DNA of 64,000 nt, from assembly GCF_003992615.1 (NCBI RefSeq), contig NZ_RZMY01000003.1:188501-252500 (forward strand). Reading direction: 5' to 3'. The stretch's first letter is position 1; the number at the start of each line of letters is the position of its first letter. A program made the position numbers and the translations under genes. Below are positions 8,345 to 17,825 of the stretch, one piece after another. This DNA comes from Flagellimonas beolgyonensis (GTDB lineage Bacteria > Bacteroidota > Bacteroidia > Flavobacteriales > Flavobacteriaceae). The notes below the pieces were generated by a model, which was not told where the DNA came from, searched no databases, and saw only the letters and a list, made by a program, of their open reading frames with translations.

Positions 8345-8375
8345 AAAGGCGCCCATTCTCGGCGCCTTTTTTTTT
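8345..8375. terminator. Strong hairpin terminator between convergent units
   Basis: AAAGGCGCC, seven-base loop, GGCGCC and nine Ts on the plus strand. It ends the transcript carrying the micro-protein. The stem also lies at the 3' end of the minus-strand pyruvate-kinase gene, whose stop codon is at 8374-8376, so it may act in both directions. Confidence 0.85.
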
Positions 8376-10194
8376 ACCATTCCATTTTGGGCAACAGCAC
8401 CTCCTTTTTGTCATGGGAACCTTCTATATTCTCCAGCACCTCATCCAAAAAGGAAATGGCCTTGTGAATATGTGGTCCCTTATTGAGCATTACACATTCG
8501 GCTTGCACGGATGAAGCGATGTCTGTGATTTCCGATCGGGAAGGCATGCCCTTTTTGGCAAGACCTTCCAACACTTGGGTTGCCCACACCACGGGAATAT
8601 GGGCCGCACTGCAAAAGGAAAGTATACCTTCTTGTACCGTGGCCATGTCTTTCCAACCCACTTCCAGGGCGAGGTCGCCACGGGCGATCATTACCCCCAA
8701 ATGTTTGGCCTGCATGGCCGAGATCAAAATACCGATCAAATTCTTATACGCAGTTTGGGTCTCTATTTTTAGGATGACACCCAACGAATTTTTGACACCC
8801 AACCGGTCCAATTCCTGAAGCAACCCTTCCACATCCGCTTCGGTATTTACATAGGAAAAATTTACTATGTCGGCATGTTGGGCCACGAACTCCAAGTCGC
8901 TTTTGTCCTTCTCCGTCAATCCTGAAATGCCCAAATCCAAAGTAGGGACATTGATTCCTTTTTCCCCTTTCAACTTGGCGGTACCCTCGCCCGCCCTTTT
9001 AATCTCAACTTTGAACCCTTCTTTATGGGTTTCGGTGATTACACCTTCAATTTTACCATCATCAAACAAAATGGGGGTGCCCACTTTCATTTTATCAACG
9101 ATTTCAGGGGGGTGACAACCAATGCTGCCGGGTTCCAACAAATTCCCGTTCGCATCAAACACCGGTAACGCACTATCCGCCGCATTGCGCACGACCATCA
9201 AATAATCACCCTCACGAAGGACTATGGATTGTTCTGTGGATGGTAGGCTTCCCACCTTGCTTGCCTTCATTTTTTTGCGAGAGGGCGTTAATAGTGTACC
9301 CGATGAAATATGTACCGATTTTGGGCTCAGCAAAAGAACGGCATCCTTTTCCTTTTGCACCACTTTAACCTTACGGGATCGTCCACGGTGATCCAGCAAA
9401 CGGATATCATCGCCCACACGTAGCTTGTCCATCCATTTTTTGGACACCGGCAGCTCGTTGGGTCCTAGGTCTGGTTTGTCCTTTGGCACCAAAGTAATGA
9501 AAATCATTCCCCTGCTTTCCTGTCCTTTTTTTGATGTCCGAAACTTTTTAACAAGTGGTCCCTCAGGTAATCTTTCTGTACGAATTTTAGGCCCTGCCAA
9601 ATCCATGGCTATTTTCACCGTGGTATTGCATTCCTCTGCCGCACGTCGCACGTTGTCAATGATCGCTTTCCAGACTTCAGGCCCATCATGGGCACAATTG
9701 ACACGGGCACAGTCCATCCCATTTTTCACCATACCCAACACCAAATCGTAATGGGTTGCCGCTTCGGTGGGTTGGGTGACCATGATTCGGACACGACGTG
9801 CTTTGGCCGATACCCCAAAAAGCTGGTCTGTATGTTTTCGCAGGGTGGTTTTTCCCTCGCCAATAGTCAAAAATTGATTTTCTTCCGCTATGGTTTGCTT
9901 GCCGAGCAATTGATCTACCATGAATTTTAAATTCATCAAACTCCCCAAAATATTACCTTCTGCATTGGCCAATCGGGTAAGTCCCAACTGTTTGAGTTGT
10001 TTTTGGAGCGTGCGTGCATCAAACCCCCGAAATGCCACATAGTGTAATAGGTTTTCTGCGCTTTGTTTGTAGATCGGACATACAGATTCCACCTTTGATA
10101 CAAATTCGGCTTCCTGTTCTTGTATCAAACGGATGACCTCCGACAATTGGGTCGACATTTCCTGAAGTTGTTCCTTGGCAACAGGCATGGACAA
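8374..10194 (-). CDS. Divergent pyruvate kinase-like protein
   Basis: A 606-residue protein with a pyruvate kinase barrel from about residue 130. Conserved points: RVNCAHDG (164-171; family RxNxSH), DLAGPKIRT (198-206; family DTKGPEIRT), KIE (476-478, the catalytic Lys/Glu), ARGDL (504-508, metal Asp) and ATQ (538-540). It differs from glycolytic enzymes in four ways: a 130-residue helical N-terminal extension, an enlarged B-domain (about 210-385), MLNKGPHI instead of MLSGETA, and no C-terminal allosteric domain. It may phosphorylate or dephosphorylate another enol substrate, or be a single-turnover paralogue. A housekeeping pyruvate kinase is expected elsewhere. Confidence 0.75.
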   Translation of the reverse strand: MSMPVAKEQLQEMSTQLSEVIRLIQEQEAEFVSKVESVCPIYKQSAENLLHYVAFRGFDARTLQKQLKQLGLTRLANAEGNILGSLMNLKFMVDQLLGKQTIAEENQFLTIGEGKTTLRKHTDQLFGVSAKARRVRIMVTQPTEAATHYDLVLGMVKNGMDCARVNCAHDGPEVWKAIIDNVRRAAEECNTTVKIAMDLAGPKIRTERLPEGPLVKKFRTSKKGQESRGMIFITLVPKDKPDLGPNELPVSKKWMDKLRVGDDIRLLDHRGRSRKVKVVQKEKDAVLLLSPKSVHISSGTLLTPSRKKMKASKVGSLPSTEQSIVLREGDYLMVVRNAADSALPVFDANGNLLEPGSIGCHPPEIVDKMKVGTPILFDDGKIEGVITETHKEGFKVEIKRAGEGTAKLKGEKGINVPTLDLGISGLTEKDKSDLEFVAQHADIVNFSYVNTEADVEGLLQELDRLGVKNSLGVILKIETQTAYKNLIGILISAMQAKHLGVMIARGDLALEVGWKDMATVQEGILSFCSAAHIPVVWATQVLEGLAKKGMPSRSEITDIASSVQAECVMLNKGPHIHKAISFLDEVLENIEGSHDKKEVLLPKMEW

Positions 10195-10261
10195 AATTTA
10201 CCCCTAAAGATCGACAGGAACCGATCAAAAAAAACTGACAAAGGTCAGATGTTGTTCCAAA

Positions 10262-11809
10262 TTACCAAATAGAGGCCATGTGTTCGATGGCCACAACGGC
10301 AACTTTCTCGTTGGCATTTCGGTTTTCCAGTTGTAAGGTAGTGTAGGGCTCAGTGGGAAATATCTGGTCGGTCATGGCCACCAATCCCCCGTTCAAAAAA
10401 ACTTCAATGGACGATTGGTCGAGATAAATTTCCATGTCCAAGGGGCTATCCCCCAAAATAGCTATGGGTGCCACATGTTTTTTGTTGCCAAATTCCTTTT
10501 GGAAATCGACCATACCGGAATTACTGCGATCCACGATCAAGGTCTGGGATTTGGCATCCATCTCGAGAATCAATTCATCACCCGCTTCGTTGGAGAATAT
10601 CACCCTAAAATCCTTGGCCATTGTGCTCAATTTGATTCGGGATTGTTGGAGCCCATCAAGGGTAAAAGTTTGGGTCTTTTCGGGAGCTACCTCGAAGTTT
10701 TCCAATGCAACATTGGTTGCCAATGCATTGACCTGATCCAACGGAGAGTTGGATACAACATAGCCATCTCCTTGTTTGATCAATTTTAATTTCCTGGGTA
10801 GGGTCATGGCACTGCGCCATTTTTCTGTCGGTGTTTCCCTTGCATAGTCCCAATTGCTCATCCATCCTATGAAAATGCGGTCGCCGTTGGGTGTGTTGTT
10901 GTAGGTGACCCCAGCATAATTATCGGTTCCATAATCCAACCATTGGGGTTCTTGCTGATCCGAAATAAAATGTGTCCCATCAAAATCACCCACAAAATAT
11001 TGGGTACCACTGCCACCGTTCGGAGCACCTGGATTGATACTGATCAACAACACCCATTTTTCTTCCGAAGAACCTTCTACCTGCAAAGGAAACAGGTCGG
11101 GACATTCCCAAACCCCGCCATGGGCCCCTTGATCTTTTCCAAAATCACTCAAATGCGTCCATTCCTTTAAATTTTTGGAGGCATACAACTTCGCGTGGTC
11201 GCCCGCTACCAAGATCAAGATCCAGCTTTGCGATGGATCGTGCCAAAACACCTTTGGATCACGAAAATCCTTGATCCCCGAATTCCCGATCACCGGATTT
11301 CCTTCATACTTTTCCCAAGTATCACCATTGTCCAGGGAATAGGCAATGCCCTGGGTCTGAAAATCGGTTCGCCCTGCCTTTTCCCCTTCCATGGAATGGT
11401 AGGTAAAAATGGCCACCAAAGGTGTTTCCCCTATTTTGGCAAAGCCCGAAGTATTGTTTTTATCGACTACGGCACTGCCCGAAAAAATCAGTCCATTTTC
11501 ATCGGGGAATAGTGCAATAGGCTTGTGGGTCCAATGGACCATATCGGTGCTTGTCGCATGTCCCCAGTGCATGGGTCCCCAAACAATATCATCGGGGTAA
11601 TACTGGTAGAACAAATGGTAAATCCCCTCGTTATACACCAAGCCGTTGGGGTCGTTCATCCATTTTTCCGTTGGCGAAAAATGATATTGGGGACGAAATT
11701 GTTCCGTGTAACTGTGCTGCATGTTTTGCTCTTTCTTTTTTTGCTCATCACTTTCTTTGCAACCCAGCAACATTAGGGACATTAGCCCTAAAATTAGTTT
11801 TCCTTGCAT
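10262..11809 (-). CDS. GH32 fructan hydrolase lipoprotein (levanase/invertase type)
   Basis: A 515-residue exported hydrolase for beta-fructosides such as levan, inulin or sucrose. With ATG at 11809 residues 1-17 form a lipoprotein signal with lipobox LLGC. The GH32 five-blade catalytic domain begins WMNDPNG (nucleophile Asp about 53), continues with FSGSAV and FRDPKVFW (transition-state Asp), and has ECPDLF, where Glu is the acid/base. The C-terminal 130 residues are the beta-sandwich GH32C domain. A start at 11842 is possible but would put 11 residues before the signal. No SusCD pair is adjacent. A perfect inverted repeat lies about 90 bases upstream (11897-11924). Confidence 0.9.
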   Translation of the reverse strand: MQGKLILGLMSLMLLGCKESDEQKKKEQNMQHSYTEQFRPQYHFSPTEKWMNDPNGLVYNEGIYHLFYQYYPDDIVWGPMHWGHATSTDMVHWTHKPIALFPDENGLIFSGSAVVDKNNTSGFAKIGETPLVAIFTYHSMEGEKAGRTDFQTQGIAYSLDNGDTWEKYEGNPVIGNSGIKDFRDPKVFWHDPSQSWILILVAGDHAKLYASKNLKEWTHLSDFGKDQGAHGGVWECPDLFPLQVEGSSEEKWVLLISINPGAPNGGSGTQYFVGDFDGTHFISDQQEPQWLDYGTDNYAGVTYNNTPNGDRIFIGWMSNWDYARETPTEKWRSAMTLPRKLKLIKQGDGYVVSNSPLDQVNALATNVALENFEVAPEKTQTFTLDGLQQSRIKLSTMAKDFRVIFSNEAGDELILEMDAKSQTLIVDRSNSGMVDFQKEFGNKKHVAPIAILGDSPLDMEIYLDQSSIEVFLNGGLVAMTDQIFPTEPYTTLQLENRNANEKVAVVAIEHMASIW

Positions 11810-11896
11810 AAAGATGAAGATATTGATAAAATGGAAAATCACCCACTTATTTTATGGAATGTTGCGATGACCACCTGCTCGATTGCCACCCAATTG

Positions 11897-11924
11897 GACT
11901 TGGCAAGAATGGAAAAGCCAAGTC
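11897..11924. repeat. Inverted repeat upstream of GH32 gene
   Basis: GACTTGGC and GCCAAGTC, eight perfect pairs with a 12-base spacer, flanked by further partial symmetry (CAATT on each side). It lies 88 bases upstream of the GH32 start and could be an operator. No T-run follows. Confidence 0.4.
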
Positions 11925-12114
11925 AGTTCAATTAAGGACACTTTAAATAGCCACACATCAAAAATTTCATATTTGAATGATGGCCACACAATATTATCCT
12001 AAAAAAATTGTTGTTACTTAAATTTATAGTGGTGTATTTTCTTACAGTGCGTATTTTTTGCCTACTCATCAATAATTCGCACGTAAATAACTTGCCCAAA
12101 TCTGAAGAATTAGG

Positions 12115-14160
12115 ATGCTGTTGAAACCTTCACAAAGAGAGTTATTACTTCCCATTGTTGTTTTTAGCGTTTTCGTGCTCACCATATTTATTTTGGGAAA
12201 CCGTTCGTTAAAGAGCCAAAAAGCAACCTATGTCAATGAAATTCGAACAACTGGAAAACTAAGGGCACAAGAATTTTTCTCATCCGTTAAGTACAATATC
12301 AAATCCCTTGAAAACCTCAAGGAACGTATCGAAATGACCAATGGGTCCCATTTTCAATATTGGGAGCAGGATGCACGTCTTATTTTGGAGCAAAATCCTT
12401 CCTTTAAATTTGTGGAATGGGTGGACAGTTTGATGGTCATAAGGGTAATTACGCCATTGGAAGGTAATGAGGCCGCCATCAACATGGATCTATCGGAACA
12501 TCCTCGAAATATTGAATGGAGAAAGCATATGAAGGACTCCTCCACCAACATTTCCTCGTGGACAAGCCTTTATCAGGGAGGAAGTGCTTTTTTAGTGGAT
12601 GTCCCTGTCTTTTTTGATGGTAAATTTCAAGGGTCCATAACCGCTGGGATGGATTTTACCAATCCTTTCAACGAACTGACCTCTAGCCTGGCCATGTATG
12701 CCATTAAAGTGATGGATGAAAAAGGTGCCGTATTTTACTCCAAGAATAGCCCAGAGAAAGCCAACGTCCCCGAAGAGTTTGTATTCACCACTTCTTTTAT
12801 GATCGATCCCCTCGACCAACGGGAGTGGACCTTGTCCCTAATGCCCTCCAACTTGGATTTTCTTGCGGAAAGGAACAAGAGCACCAATATCTTTTTCATT
12901 TTCGGCATCCTTGTATCCATTTTGACCAGTTCGCTCATTTACTTTTACCAATCCTCCAGAAAAAAGAACAGGCGCCTGATCCATGCCAACGATAAACTTA
13001 AAGAGTTGAACAAATCCTTGGAAAAAGAACGCCAAAAGGCCGAAAAATCTTCATTGGCCAAAACCGAGTTCATTTCCAATATGAGCCACGAGATCAGGAC
13101 TCCACTAAATGCCATTATAGGATTTATAGAAGTGCTACAACTCTCCGACATTCAGGGATCGCTGCAGGAATACCTTTCCCTAATGGACATTTCATCCAAA
13201 AAATTGCTCCTTCTTGTAAACGACATACTTGAAATCGACAAAATTGAATCTGGGAAGGCTACCATCAGAAATGATATTTTCTCCCCAAAGGAAGAATTAC
13301 AAAACATCATCAGCATTTATAGGCCAAGTGCAGAAGAAAAAGGGCTTTCCATTGTTTTGGAGGCATCCGAAGAATGTGATCATGCAGTGGTCGGGGATGT
13401 GGGTAAATTTGGGCAAATACTCACCAATATTCTAAGGAATTCCCTCAAATTCACCGAAAAAGGTGGTATAGAGATATACTGCGAGGGAAAAAAACACCAG
13501 GACAAAATATCATTGGACTTTCTAATTAAAGATACCGGGATTGGTATTCCAAAAAACAAGTTGAACACCATTTTTGACCGGTTTACCCAAATTGATAAAG
13601 GTAAATCCAAACGGCACGAAGGCAGTGGACTTGGTTTGTACATTACCTATAAGTTGGTGGAACTTTTTGATGGAAAAATCACAGTAGAAAGTGAGGAAAA
13701 TGTAGGTACCGAATTTCACCTATCCATGGCCTTCCCCTTATCTGAAACCAAACGGGAAACAGGAATCCAAAACGCAGAACTTTTTCAATATGATGGCTGC
13801 AAAGTCTTAATAGTGGATGACAATAGGGTAAACGTTAAGGTTTTGAAAATGACCCTTGAAAAACTTGGGGTGAATGCCGATGCGGTCTGTAACGGTTTGG
13901 AAGCGGTCCAAGCCATTAAGAGCTATTCCTACGACCTTGTGTTCATGGATGTTCATATGCCCAGCATGGATGGTTTTCAAGCTACCAAGGAAATCAGGAA
14001 ATTTAACCAAGAGATTGGCATCATTGGACTTTCTGCGGATGTGACCAAGGAGGCAATTGACGAAGCCAAGGGAGTGGGCATGAACGACTACCTCACCAAA
14101 CCCATTTCATTTTCCAAACTACGCACACAATTGCCCAGTTACCTCACCAAGGTATCCTAA
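12115..14160 (+). CDS. Hybrid sensor histidine kinase/response regulator
   Basis: A 681-residue inner-membrane sensor. Membrane helices at about 9-28 and 258-279 enclose a 230-residue periplasmic domain that looks CHASE/Cache-like (WTSLYQGGSAFLVDVPVF). A coiled linker (about 285-315) leads to the HisKA dimerisation domain with phospho-His325 in SNMSHEIRTPLNAI. The HATPase domain follows (N-box LRNSLKFTEKGG, DTGIGIP, GSGLGL). A C-terminal receiver domain has VDDN and phospho-Asp612 in MDVHMPSMDG, with the conserved KP near 663. No DNA-binding output or partner regulator is adjacent, so the phosphate is probably passed to an HPt or regulator elsewhere. The signal is unknown. Confidence 0.92.
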   Translation: MLLKPSQRELLLPIVVFSVFVLTIFILGNRSLKSQKATYVNEIRTTGKLRAQEFFSSVKYNIKSLENLKERIEMTNGSHFQYWEQDARLILEQNPSFKFVEWVDSLMVIRVITPLEGNEAAINMDLSEHPRNIEWRKHMKDSSTNISSWTSLYQGGSAFLVDVPVFFDGKFQGSITAGMDFTNPFNELTSSLAMYAIKVMDEKGAVFYSKNSPEKANVPEEFVFTTSFMIDPLDQREWTLSLMPSNLDFLAERNKSTNIFFIFGILVSILTSSLIYFYQSSRKKNRRLIHANDKLKELNKSLEKERQKAEKSSLAKTEFISNMSHEIRTPLNAIIGFIEVLQLSDIQGSLQEYLSLMDISSKKLLLLVNDILEIDKIESGKATIRNDIFSPKEELQNIISIYRPSAEEKGLSIVLEASEECDHAVVGDVGKFGQILTNILRNSLKFTEKGGIEIYCEGKKHQDKISLDFLIKDTGIGIPKNKLNTIFDRFTQIDKGKSKRHEGSGLGLYITYKLVELFDGKITVESEENVGTEFHLSMAFPLSETKRETGIQNAELFQYDGCKVLIVDDNRVNVKVLKMTLEKLGVNADAVCNGLEAVQAIKSYSYDLVFMDVHMPSMDGFQATKEIRKFNQEIGIIGLSADVTKEAIDEAKGVGMNDYLTKPISFSKLRTQLPSYLTKVS

Positions 14161-14370
14161 ACGGTAATTGATCCCTAAAACATACCCTTGATAGCTGTCA
14201 TTTTTTCGGATTACGGATTTGTGAAAGAAATGGGATTCCGCTACATTTATGGTAGTATCTTTGGGTATGGGACAAAGATGCAAGTATGCCGTTTGTTACA
14301 GAAAGATGAAACAGCACAGTAATTTCCAAAAAAATTAGCGACCCAAAACCACAAGACATTCCTACCAAAA

Positions 14371-14994
14371 TTGAAACATTTGAAAAAAAACCTACTACTG
14401 GTCCTAACCAGAAACCCAGAGCTAGGCAAATGCAAAACCCGATTGGCAGCCACAGTGGGTGACCAAGCGGCTTTGGATATTTATACATTCTTGCTCCGAC
14501 ATACGGTGAACCTCACCCAAAACCTTGCGGCGGAAAAATGGGTGTTTTATTCCGAGGAAATTTGGCAAAACGACATGTGGGACAACACCATTTATGGCAA
14601 ACACCTACAATTGGGGTTGGATTTGGGTGAACGCATGCTACATGCCTTCCAAAAAGGATTTGAAGCAGGCTTTGAGCAGGTCATCATCATCGGTAGCGAC
14701 ATGTACCATTTGTCCCAATCGGACCTGGAAGATGCTTTTGAGCAACTGGAAAAACACGATTATGTGATAGGTCCGGCAGAAGATGGCGGCTACTATCTGT
14801 TGGGCATGAAAACCTTGACCCCAAAACTGTTCAAAAACAAGAAATGGGGAACCGATTCGGTGCTTTTGGATACCTTGAACGACCTCAAATCTGAAAATGT
14901 AGCCCTATTACCGGAACGAAACGATGTAGATTATTATGAGGACATCAAAGATATAGGGGCCTTTGCGCCTTTTTTAAAACATATAAAACAATGA
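14371..14994 (+). CDS. TIGR04282 family arsenosugar biosynthesis glycosyltransferase
   Basis: A 207-residue nucleotidyl/glycosyltransferase-like protein, first of three overlapping genes ending in ArsM. It shows the family start LTRNPELGKCKTRLAATVGD (a sugar-nucleotide loop), a GSDMYHLS acid motif, and AEDGGYYLLGM near residue 145. Family members are assigned to arsenosugar assembly by gene neighbourhood, perhaps building or modifying the ribose-linked side chain; the exact reaction is not established. No ATG is available, and TTG 14371 (or TTG 14380) gives the first conserved strand. Its stop overlaps the next start by four bases (ATGA), indicating translational coupling. Confidence 0.85.
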   Translation: MKHLKKNLLLVLTRNPELGKCKTRLAATVGDQAALDIYTFLLRHTVNLTQNLAAEKWVFYSEEIWQNDMWDNTIYGKHLQLGLDLGERMLHAFQKGFEAGFEQVIIIGSDMYHLSQSDLEDAFEQLEKHDYVIGPAEDGGYYLLGMKTLTPKLFKNKKWGTDSVLLDTLNDLKSENVALLPERNDVDYYEDIKDIGAFAPFLKHIKQ

Positions 14995-15806
14995 CACAGG
15001 AACAACTGAACGAATCTGTTGATTATTTAAAAAAACGGGGATTTGACACGCCGGAGATAGGAATAGTGCTGGGAACGGGACTCGGACAACTGGTAGACGA
15101 TATCCAAGACTCCATTGAGGCCCATTACAACCATATTCCCTATTTCCCCTTGGCCACGGTGGAATTCCACTCCGGCAAATTGATCTATGGCACCATAGAA
15201 GGAAAAAAGGTGGTGGTGATGCAAGGCCGTTTTCATTTGTACGAAGGTTACGATTTTGTGGACATCACCTATCCCATTCGGGTAATGCATCTTTTGGGCA
15301 TTCAAAAACTCTTTGTTTCCAATGCAGCAGGGGCCATTAACCTCGACTTTAAAAAGGGGGACATTATGCTCATTGAGGACCACATCAATTTACAGGGCGG
15401 ATCACCATTGGCTTTCCGTAATGTCTCTTCATTTGGTAATCGCTTTGTGGATATGAGCGAGCCGTACGATGTAGATATGCGCAAAAAAATCCTATCCATT
15501 GCAGAAAAGGAAAACATCACGGTTCAAAAAGGGGTCTATGCCTCGGTGGTGGGTCCCCAATTGGAGACCAAGGCCGAATATCGCATGATCAAAATGATGG
15601 GGGCCGATGCCGTGGGAATGAGTACGGTGCCCGAAGTAATTGTTGCCAATCATTTACAACTACCTATTGTTGCGGTATCCGTATTGACCGATGAATGCGA
15701 TCCGGATAACTTGGAACCCGTGAACATTCAGGAAATTTTGGACATCGCCGGAAAAGCGGAACCGAAAATGATAAAATTGTTCAAAGAACTAATCAAAATG
15801 ATATGA
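14991..15806 (+). CDS. punA: Purine-nucleoside phosphorylase (trimeric, class I)
   Basis: A 271-residue cytosolic enzyme that cleaves purine nucleosides with phosphate to base and ribose-1-phosphate. Signatures: IGIVLGTGLGQL (phosphate loop), VVMQGRFHLYEGY, LFVSNAAGAIN, and YASVVGPQLETKAEYRMIKMMGADAVGMSTVPE, which contains the purine-site Glu and Met. It overlaps the glycosyltransferase and arsM by four bases each. In arsenosugar clusters the adenosyl-arsenical made by ArsS needs removal of adenine, so this enzyme may act there rather than, or as well as, in salvage; that role is inference from context. Confidence 0.92.
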   Translation: MTQEQLNESVDYLKKRGFDTPEIGIVLGTGLGQLVDDIQDSIEAHYNHIPYFPLATVEFHSGKLIYGTIEGKKVVVMQGRFHLYEGYDFVDITYPIRVMHLLGIQKLFVSNAAGAINLDFKKGDIMLIEDHINLQGGSPLAFRNVSSFGNRFVDMSEPYDVDMRKKILSIAEKENITVQKGVYASVVGPQLETKAEYRMIKMMGADAVGMSTVPEVIVANHLQLPIVAVSVLTDECDPDNLEPVNIQEILDIAGKAEPKMIKLFKELIKMI

Positions 15807-16768
15807 GTTATTTAGATGCGACCCAAAATCTATATAAAGAAGCTGCTTTGACCCCGGATGTGGGACTGTGCTGCACCACTTCGCCCATTTGGCAATTCCC
15901 GGGATTGTCCATACCCAAAATCATGCAAGAAATGAACTATGGTTGTGGAAGCACCGTATCGGCCCAAGACCTGGTAAACAATCCAAAAATTCTTTATGTA
16001 GGTGTCGGGGGCGGCATGGAGCTACTCCAATTTTCCTATTTTTCAAGGCAAGCAGGTGGGGTTACCGGTGTGGATACCGTGGATGAGATGTTGGAGGCTT
16101 CGCGAAAAAATTTCAAGATCGCCGAAGAAGAAAACGACTGGTTTCAAAGTGATTTTGTCAACTTGGTGAAAGGGGATGCCCTTAACCTTCCGGTGGCAGA
16201 TGAGAGCATTGATGTGGCCGCCCAAAATTGCCTGTTCAACATTTTTAAAATGGAGGATCTTAAAACGGCCGTTTCCGAAATGTATCGTGTGCTAAAACCT
16301 CACGGCCGATTGGTGATGAGCGACCCCATTTGTGAACAACCCATGAACGATGCGTTGCGAAACGATGACCGACTTAGGGCACAATGCCTCAGCGGTAGCA
16401 TACCCTTGAAGGATTATGTGAAAGTACTGACCGATGCTGGGTTCGGGACCATCGAAATACGGGGAAGATATTCGTACCGGGTACTTTCGCCCAACCACTA
16501 CCCAACCGACGAGTTGATCCATATCGAATCCATTGAAATAGCGGCGATCAAAGATCCCATGCCGGCAGACGGTCCTTGTATGTTTACTGGTAAAACAGCC
16601 ATTTATTATGGCGATCAACCGTATTTTGATGACAAAAAAGGACATGTGCTGTTCCAAAACCAACCGTTGGTCGTTTGTGACAAAACCGCTGCCGCGCTGG
16701 CGAAGGAATCCGACGAGATCCATGTTAGTGAAAGCACATGGCACTACAATGGCGGTGGGTGCTGTTAA
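15803..16768 (+). CDS. arsM: Arsenosugar biosynthesis arsenite methyltransferase ArsM
   Basis: A 321-residue S-adenosylmethionine-dependent methyltransferase that methylates arsenite to di- and trimethyl arsenicals. Vicinal cysteines CC at 23-24 begin the protein, the SAM motif ILYVGVGGGMELL is near 70, DTVDEMLEASR follows, and NCLFNIF/LKPHGRLVMSDP form motifs II-III. The C-terminal 80 residues lead to a Gly-rich end with two final cysteines (GGGCC), which could bind or deliver As(III). Length and C-terminal region match the arsenosugar-type ArsM rather than short detoxifying ArsM. No arsR or arsenite efflux gene is nearby and ArsS is absent from the window. Confidence 0.88.
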   Translation: MSYLDATQNLYKEAALTPDVGLCCTTSPIWQFPGLSIPKIMQEMNYGCGSTVSAQDLVNNPKILYVGVGGGMELLQFSYFSRQAGGVTGVDTVDEMLEASRKNFKIAEEENDWFQSDFVNLVKGDALNLPVADESIDVAAQNCLFNIFKMEDLKTAVSEMYRVLKPHGRLVMSDPICEQPMNDALRNDDRLRAQCLSGSIPLKDYVKVLTDAGFGTIEIRGRYSYRVLSPNHYPTDELIHIESIEIAAIKDPMPADGPCMFTGKTAIYYGDQPYFDDKKGHVLFQNQPLVVCDKTAAALAKESDEIHVSESTWHYNGGGCC

Positions 16769-16789
16769 TGGGCAAGCATCACAACCTTC

Positions 16790-17821
16790 TTACTTGGCAG
16801 AAAACGTTTTGGAGGATTCGTAATCCAAAAGAATACCTTCGGAAATCCATTTGGCCAACGCCTGCCGGTTATCGGGATCTAAAATACGGCGTTGGTCTTT
16901 TTGGCTTTTGATGTTACCAATTTCGATATAGGCCATGGCCGGCAGTGTATTTTTCACCATATACAAACTGCTTCGCTCCATGAACGTACCATTATAGATC
17001 CGATTGGGTTGGAATTTTTGGTATTTCCTTAAAAAGGTTTGATGGATACTCTCGGCCAATCGTTTGCCATTTTTACTTTTTTCATGATGGTAGAAGAACA
17101 CGTCGATATTGGTGCCCTTGCTACGGCTGTCCACATGGGTTACCAACAAACGTTGGTATTTGCCCCTATTCTTTAGGTAAAGCTCGTTTACAGCTTCGGA
17201 ACGCTGTTTCAACCGGGCCAATTGCCCCAGAGGAATTTGCTCGGAAAGCACAGTTTCATCCGTATCCAGTTCGAGTACCCGTTGATCTCGGATGCCATCA
17301 TTATCGTCTTGCACAATAATGTGCACTTCTGCCCCATGGGATAAAAGTTCACGGGCCAACCGAAGGGTAACATCATAGGCGTATTCGTCCTCGGCAATCA
17401 ATTTCCCATTGTATTTCTCCACTGCCCCAGGGTCGGGACCACCATGACCGGAAATAAGATAATACACCGTATCGTCCAATTTATTGCTTACCGAATCCAC
17501 TTTGGCAAAATCTCCTCCAAAAATGGGATAACTTACCCTAGTATCTTTGATGTCAATCGTTTCATTGGATAACGTATCGGGCAATACGTAGGAATGCCCC
17601 ATGATCAAGGTCTCATCTTCGCCCAAATTCATAGCATTCAGTTGTACAAAATCATTGTAGAATTTGGTAGGGCTAACACCGTGTCTGCGAAGCAGGGAAT
17701 AAATGCCATCGCCTTTTTCCGCGACCGCTTTTTGTAGGGATCCTTGTGCCCACAAGTGCATCGGCACCAATAGTAGGCCAAAAAAAAATAAGATGAAAAA
17801 TTGGGCTCGATACGCACCCAT
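16790..17821 (-). CDS. N-acetylmuramoyl-L-alanine amidase (Amidase_3)
   Basis: A 343-residue exported peptidoglycan hydrolase that splits the bond between muramic acid and the stem peptide. Residues 1-25 are a signal peptide ending HLWAQ. A LysM-like or linker region (about 26-100, EKGDGIYSLLRRHGV) follows, then the amidase domain: SGHGGPDPGA (first zinc His), EDEYAYDVTLRLA (zinc Glu), THVDSRSKG (second zinc His) and YIEIGNIKS (catalytic Glu). All key residues are present. ATG 17821 lies five bases after the stop of the upstream paralogue at 17826; the longer start at 17857 would overlap that gene. The two are one transcription unit. Confidence 0.87.
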   Translation of the reverse strand: MGAYRAQFFILFFFGLLLVPMHLWAQGSLQKAVAEKGDGIYSLLRRHGVSPTKFYNDFVQLNAMNLGEDETLIMGHSYVLPDTLSNETIDIKDTRVSYPIFGGDFAKVDSVSNKLDDTVYYLISGHGGPDPGAVEKYNGKLIAEDEYAYDVTLRLARELLSHGAEVHIIVQDDNDGIRDQRVLELDTDETVLSEQIPLGQLARLKQRSEAVNELYLKNRGKYQRLLVTHVDSRSKGTNIDVFFYHHEKSKNGKRLAESIHQTFLRKYQKFQPNRIYNGTFMERSSLYMVKNTLPAMAYIEIGNIKSQKDQRRILDPDNRQALAKWISEGILLDYESSKTFSAK

Positions 17822-17825
17822 TAAT

